Positions 61,081-64,000 of a DNA stretch of 64,000 nt are shown here, one piece after another. A program made the translations under genes and the position numbers. Source of the DNA: Chrysogorgia sp. JL179-B06 (lineage: Eukaryota > Cnidaria > Anthozoa > Scleralcyonacea > Chrysogorgiidae); the NCBI GenBank assembly GCA_035772405.1, contig JAYKKM010000341.1:2366001-2430000 (forward strand), written 5' to 3'. Under the pieces are notes generated by a model, which made no database searches, was not told where the DNA came from, and worked only from the letters and a program-made list of their open reading frames with translations. Numbering within the stretch: the first letter of the stretch is position 1; each line of letters opens with the position of its first letter.

Positions 61081-61505
61081 CTAAAAATATCAAAATAAGG
61101 TGTTTCTTTTTAATAAAATTGAAGTTTGAGTACGAGTATGATTTATGTAGTACAAGTCGTTCACGCAGCATAAGGTTGCCCGATTGGGCTCAGATTTTAA
61201 GCGCTCGACAATTCAGTTTACAGTTGCGAAGCTGGCCGTAGCAACTGGTCATGCTATGCTAATTTATAACATCTGCATATTTTGAAAACAATATATTTCT
61301 AAAGATCTGAATATGTAAATCGTTTCAAAATTTGCATAGCAAGACCAGTCGCTATGGCCAACTTCACTACCGTCAGTTTATCACTCTTAATGCTGATAGT
61401 AATAGTTGAACCATATTCAACTTTTTACGTATGGGTGAAAAAACGCACCACTGGAAATCAGCCTTTAGGTGAACGAAAAACGCGACTGATAGGGATTACG
61501 AGGGC
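61081..61505. other. Intron sequence upstream of exon 1 without recognised features
   Basis: Contains a TGGTCATGCTATGC / TTTGCATAGCAAGACCAG inverted pair (61245-61350) but no coding signal. Confidence 0.5.
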
Positions 61506-61511
61506 CTACAC

Positions 61512-61990
61512 TCAGTGTTCAGCAAAGTACTGATGTTTTGTACTTAAGTAAAAGTAAAAAGTAACTCCTCAGTTAAAAAGCATTCCAGAAAAGCATTCCA
61601 AAAAAGTACTTCTGAAACAAACTATATATTCTCGAACCACTAACCAACATGACAAATGATAATCTGGTACTGTACTTCAATCTGGGCGCTGTTTGGCGGC
61701 GCCAACTCAACAGTTGCCACGCGATTTCTCCACTCTAGATCTCTAGCGGTCGGATGGATAGAGTGGACCGAGTATTTCGCGAATCCGCGTTCCGAATTTC
61801 TTTTTTTACTTTGCCGATAAAACAAAAAGTAACGAAGTTAAAAAGTAATTATTTAACAAAAAAATTACTTCGTTACAAGTAAAAAGTATTTGTTGAAAAA
61901 TATACTTCGTTACAAGTAAATACTGATTTTTTTTACTTAAGTAAAGTAACGAAGTAAATTTACTTCGTTACTGGCGAACACGGCTACACT
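61512..61990. mobile_element. Repeat with ACTTAAGTAAAAGTAAAAAG blocks
   Basis: AGTGTTCAGCAAAGTACTGA at one side and CGTTACTGGCGAACAC at the other are loosely inverted, with numerous AGTAAAAAGTA / TACTTCGTTAC tracts between. Class unknown. Confidence 0.55.
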
Positions 61991-62397
61991 CTAAAGGTGT
62001 GGTCCAGCAGTTCTATGGACGGCTACTTTTGAAAAATCAGATTTTTGGACGACCACTTTTCGTATGGATTTTTGGACGGCCTAAGCAAAATATTTTCCTC
62101 AAACAACAACTTACAGGTTTCCCCCTTTCTTATGTTTTTTAATCTCTAGTAGCTGCTGTTTATTTTAGCTATTGTGTGGGTTTTGTCACTAATTTTTGTT
62201 AAGAACATGCAGACATGATGAACATGTAGACATGATTAACATGTATATGCTGTAACATGAAGTAGCAAAAACGTTGTTTAATAGAACCGCTGTTCAATAC
62301 GTTTGATAAGCTCACTTGCTCACACGGCCATGCCCACCAAAATTATTTTGTGGCCACGCCCACCAAAATTCTTGGATGGCCAGTTTTGAAATCCTGG

Positions 62398-63402
62398 CTA
62401 AAACCTGGGTCCACTCCGTTTTGCGCATGTGCGAGGTCTTGTTTATGTTTTCTCAGGTGGAGGTTATTTCAGATACGGTAGAGCACCTATAGTCACCAGG
62501 ACTTTGGTGATTGTTAATATAACATATATATGCTTCGTTCTTTAAAAACCCCGCTTTAAATTTCTGTTTCGATTCAGAAAAGCAGGGTTGTTAAAAGCAG
62601 GGTTGTTACTGAATCGAAACAGAAATTTAAAGCGGGGTTTTTAAAGAACGAAGCATATATGTTATATAAACAATCACCAAAGTCCTGGTGACTAGGTGCT
62701 CTACCGTATCTGAAATAGCCTCCACCGTTTTCTTACGATAAGTTATATTAAATGTTATATGAAGTATCCTCAGCCGATTTTTTCATGTGGCCATTCATAA
62801 ATATGGATGAGAGTTGTACGTTGTATGAAATTCTACAAAGCGAAATAGAACAAGCAGCAGAGATTCCTTACATCGACAAAATAACAGTTTGTTCATTTCA
62901 TGTAGTGGAATTTGTCTATGTGAGTGGGGCGAAATGCATGCCCATGCAGGACAGTTTCGCAGTACTGTTCGTCAGCCTGTCATCCTGACCGTACGATGTG
63001 TATGAACAAAGGTGTTTACGTCAAAATGAAAGTGAAGAAGAACATGATCAAGAGATAGCAACTGTAGTAATCCAACAAAAATGTTGCGAGTTCTCTGACT
63101 GTCTTCAAATGTGTCATCTCTTCCCTCAAAGATCGCCATCTCTGGTACTGCTCGAGCTGAGCAGATTTTCGTCGCATCCCTCTCCGCGTAATAACGTTTT
63201 CGTTTGGCCGATTTATCTTCTACGCTTACCACACGAGCTCCTTCACTTGGGAATGAAGAACTCGCTCGCTCGCTTTACTCGTCCGCCATTTGCATAAGCC
63301 GCGCACAATACCGCGTTAATTAGCATTCCAGAGGTCGGGTCCCGACAATTAGAATTTCCGCATATGCGCAATGCGGAGTGGACCGCACCTTTAACGTCGT
63401 TT
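62398..63402. mobile_element. TIR element (GGTCCACTCCG ends) carrying a perfect-type palindrome
   Basis: GGGTCCACTCCGTTTTGCGCAT and ATGCGCAATGCGGAGTGGACC are opposed. Internal open frames (62752-63297) have no domain I recognise, though their composition is less AT-biased than the surroundings, so a decayed transposase is conceivable. Confidence 0.65.
62458..62727. repeat. Palindrome with arms of about 120 bp
   Basis: GGAGGTTATTTCAGATACGG...TTAAATTTCTGTTTCGATTC and the inverse surround a centre with AGCAGGGTTGTTA twice. Arms are nearly identical. Confidence 0.9.
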
Positions 63403-63419
63403 TTTCCAAGAAGAATACC

Positions 63420-63705
63420 ATGCCATGAGAGAAATTAGTGATTAAATTTTCCCAAGGAGGATTCACAAATCCTCTCCAGAATAGAGGGATATTTAATCAC
63501 TAATTTCCCGACATGTTAATAGACCTCTTTCGTAATGGCACCCAAATTAAATATTAATTTATATTCATTTAAATTATCCTTTCTGACCTCGTTCGTGTGT
63601 CTGTAATTCCAAAGAATATTTGCTTTGCAACGAGGCCAGAAAGGCTAATTTACATGCATATCAAAAACTATTTATACTGGCCGCCATTATGAAAGAGATC
63701 TATGT
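63420..63705. repeat. Two adjacent inverted-repeat elements
   Basis: 63440-63513 (AAATTAGTGATTAAATTTTCC / GATATTTAATCACTAATTT) and 63530-63705 (TAGACCTCTTTCGTAATGGC / CCATTATGAAAGAGATCTA, inner CTTTCTGACCTCGTT / AACGAGGCCAGAAAG). Confidence 0.7.
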
Positions 63706-63754
63706 ATTAGTTTGTAAAAGTACTCATGCTGATGAGGGAATTTGTACATTCTCA

Positions 63755-63990
63755 TTATACATTTCGTAAAAATCACTCTCAGCTGTCGATGCAACTGAAT
63801 TGTGAAAGCAAAAGCAATTCAGCAATGCAAAATACACAGTAATGTTGTCTAAAAAGATCAAAATATTACATTTTTAAACTTTTTAAAAACGTTTTAGCAA
63901 CCTAAACTTTTTAGAACATTTTCATGTTTTACGGATTTTAGCCAATCACGACTTTTAGCCAATCACGACTTTTAGCCAATCGCGGCTTTT
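63755..63990. repeat. Dispersed repeat, copy 2, ending in tandem TTTAGCCAATC
   Basis: Same block order as 60700-60960. The end holds four tandem CTTTTAGCCAATC(A/G)CGA units reaching the window edge. Confidence 0.65.
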
Positions 63991-64000
63991 AACCAATCGC

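Noticed and set aside
60033..60557. Calling the open stretch as a gene with start at 60033
   Set aside because: The codon there is TTG, not ATG; kept only as an unassigned open stretch.

Overview
This is eukaryotic, almost certainly invertebrate metazoan, nuclear DNA. It is AT-rich, has short GT-AG-bounded exons in long repeat-filled introns, and carries CR1/L2-like LINE tails, Penelope-like, Ty3/gypsy-like and Crypton-like fragments, tRNA- and 5S-derived SINEs and many terminal-inverted-repeat (TIR) elements. A cnidarian or another early-branching marine animal would fit, but nothing here fixes the species. There is no sign of prokaryotic gene organisation.

One host gene spans essentially the whole window on the minus strand: IFT172, the large peripheral subunit of the intraflagellar transport IFT-B complex. 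I placed 33 consecutive coding exons from 61080 down to 265. Their lengths sum to 3,098 nt and join in one continuous frame of about 1,032 residues, with matching phase at every junction. They run from the second beta-propeller into most of the TPR/alpha-solenoid. The N-terminal WD40 part should lie beyond 64000 and the C-terminus before position 1. Coding sequence is about 5 percent of the gene span; everything else described is intronic.

Layout: 1-5600 holds exons 29-33 with TIR elements, a Penelope terminal repeat and a 0.6-kb palindrome. 5677-12826 is a giant foldback element made of a 9-bp satellite in two opposed arms. 12830-22250 holds exons 23-28 with MITEs, a Crypton-like relic, a 5S-derived SINE and a LINE. 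22312-26483 is a roughly 4.2-kb, ~39-bp tandem array that fills one intron and repeats the real 5' splice site of exon 22 about a hundred times. 26484-45610 holds exons 8-22 with LINEs, SINEs, nested TTAA-flanked elements and a CCGT minisatellite. 45900-48930 is a decayed Ty3/gypsy element. 49139-61080 holds exons 1-7 with SINEs, a Penelope GIY-YIG fragment and palindromic elements. 61081-64000 is intron with TIR elements.

The most noteworthy signals are the decoy 5' splice-site array (22312-26490), the 7-kb intronic foldback (5677-12826), the many unrelated TIR families inserted at TTAA (two with internal empty sites), and the excess of the palindrome TGACGTCA inside these elements. Family assignments come from remembered protein-family patterns and were not checked by any search.
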